Source of the DNA: Protula sp. h YS-2021
Lineage: Eukaryota; Annelida; Polychaeta; Sabellida; Serpulidae
Length of the DNA stretch: 64,000 nt
Direction of reading: 5' to 3'
Assembly (NCBI GenBank): GCA_949752745.1
Contig: OX457027.1
Span: forward strand, 58,780,053-58,844,052
Every line of letters starts with the position of its first letter. Position 1 is the stretch's first letter. Below, piece after piece: positions 63,938-64,000 of this stretch. Under the pieces are notes generated by a model. The model was not told the origin of the DNA, did no database searches, and was given only the letters and a program-made list of their open reading frames with translations. A program made the position numbers and the translations under genes.

Positions 63938-64000
63938 CTGTTACCAATACAAACGGGCAGATTATGCTTGCAGACAACCTAAACACGACAGCTAAATTGT

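Overview
The window is 64 kb of AT-rich, intron-rich, transposon-littered DNA from a metazoan. Two animal genes with GT-AG introns can be read in it. The repeat landscape (hairpin-ended non-autonomous elements with internal tandem repeats, pogo-like miniature elements, tRNA-derived SINEs, LINE fossils) is of the sort seen in marine lophotrochozoans, bivalves in particular. Lophotrochozoan, probably mollusc-like, is an inference; the species cannot be read from the sequence. There is one assembly gap (24590-24789). No bacterial gene, CRISPR array, rRNA or functional tRNA gene was seen.

Layout. 1-15150 is an intergenic transposon graveyard: a LINE fossil near 6.1-6.7 kb, a second LINE tail at 10.8-10.9 kb, several miniature inverted-repeat elements, a decayed Ulp1/SENP-type (C48) protease remnant at 11.2-12.3 kb, and one intact unrecognised ORF on the minus strand (8807-9295). 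About 16.9-34.4 kb on the plus strand is a VWDE-like gene (von Willebrand factor type D plus EGF). I could chain 17 exons in which every intron phase agrees, from Thr-rich phase 1-1 mini-exons, through a large extracellular N-terminal region and a VWD domain, to a furin-type site, an EGF module, a Cys-rich module and a hydrophobic C-terminus; the 5' end is not resolved. 34.4-54.3 kb holds no confident gene: SINEs, miniature elements, tandem-repeat-bodied hairpin elements, a 10 x 43-bp minisatellite and an unrecognised decayed coding stretch. 54.3-64 kb on the minus strand is the 3' half of a FAM120A/C-family gene (constitutive coactivator of PPAR-gamma-like), 13 exons with consistent phases; its 5' exons lie beyond the right edge.

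The most interesting structure is at 16.9-21.3 kb. A 69-nt symmetric exon of the VWDE-like gene has been copied by unequal crossing-over. The middle copy is a hybrid whose junction can be placed within 4 bp inside the exon, and the event carried along an older roughly 1.07-kb element with Helitron/Helentron-like ends. A decayed extra copy of another exon of the same gene lies in an intron at 31.9 kb, so exon duplication has happened more than once here.

The two genes are convergent (plus-strand gene ending at 34366, minus-strand gene ending at 54321) and there is no reason to link them functionally. All family assignments come from reading motifs by eye; no database search was run.
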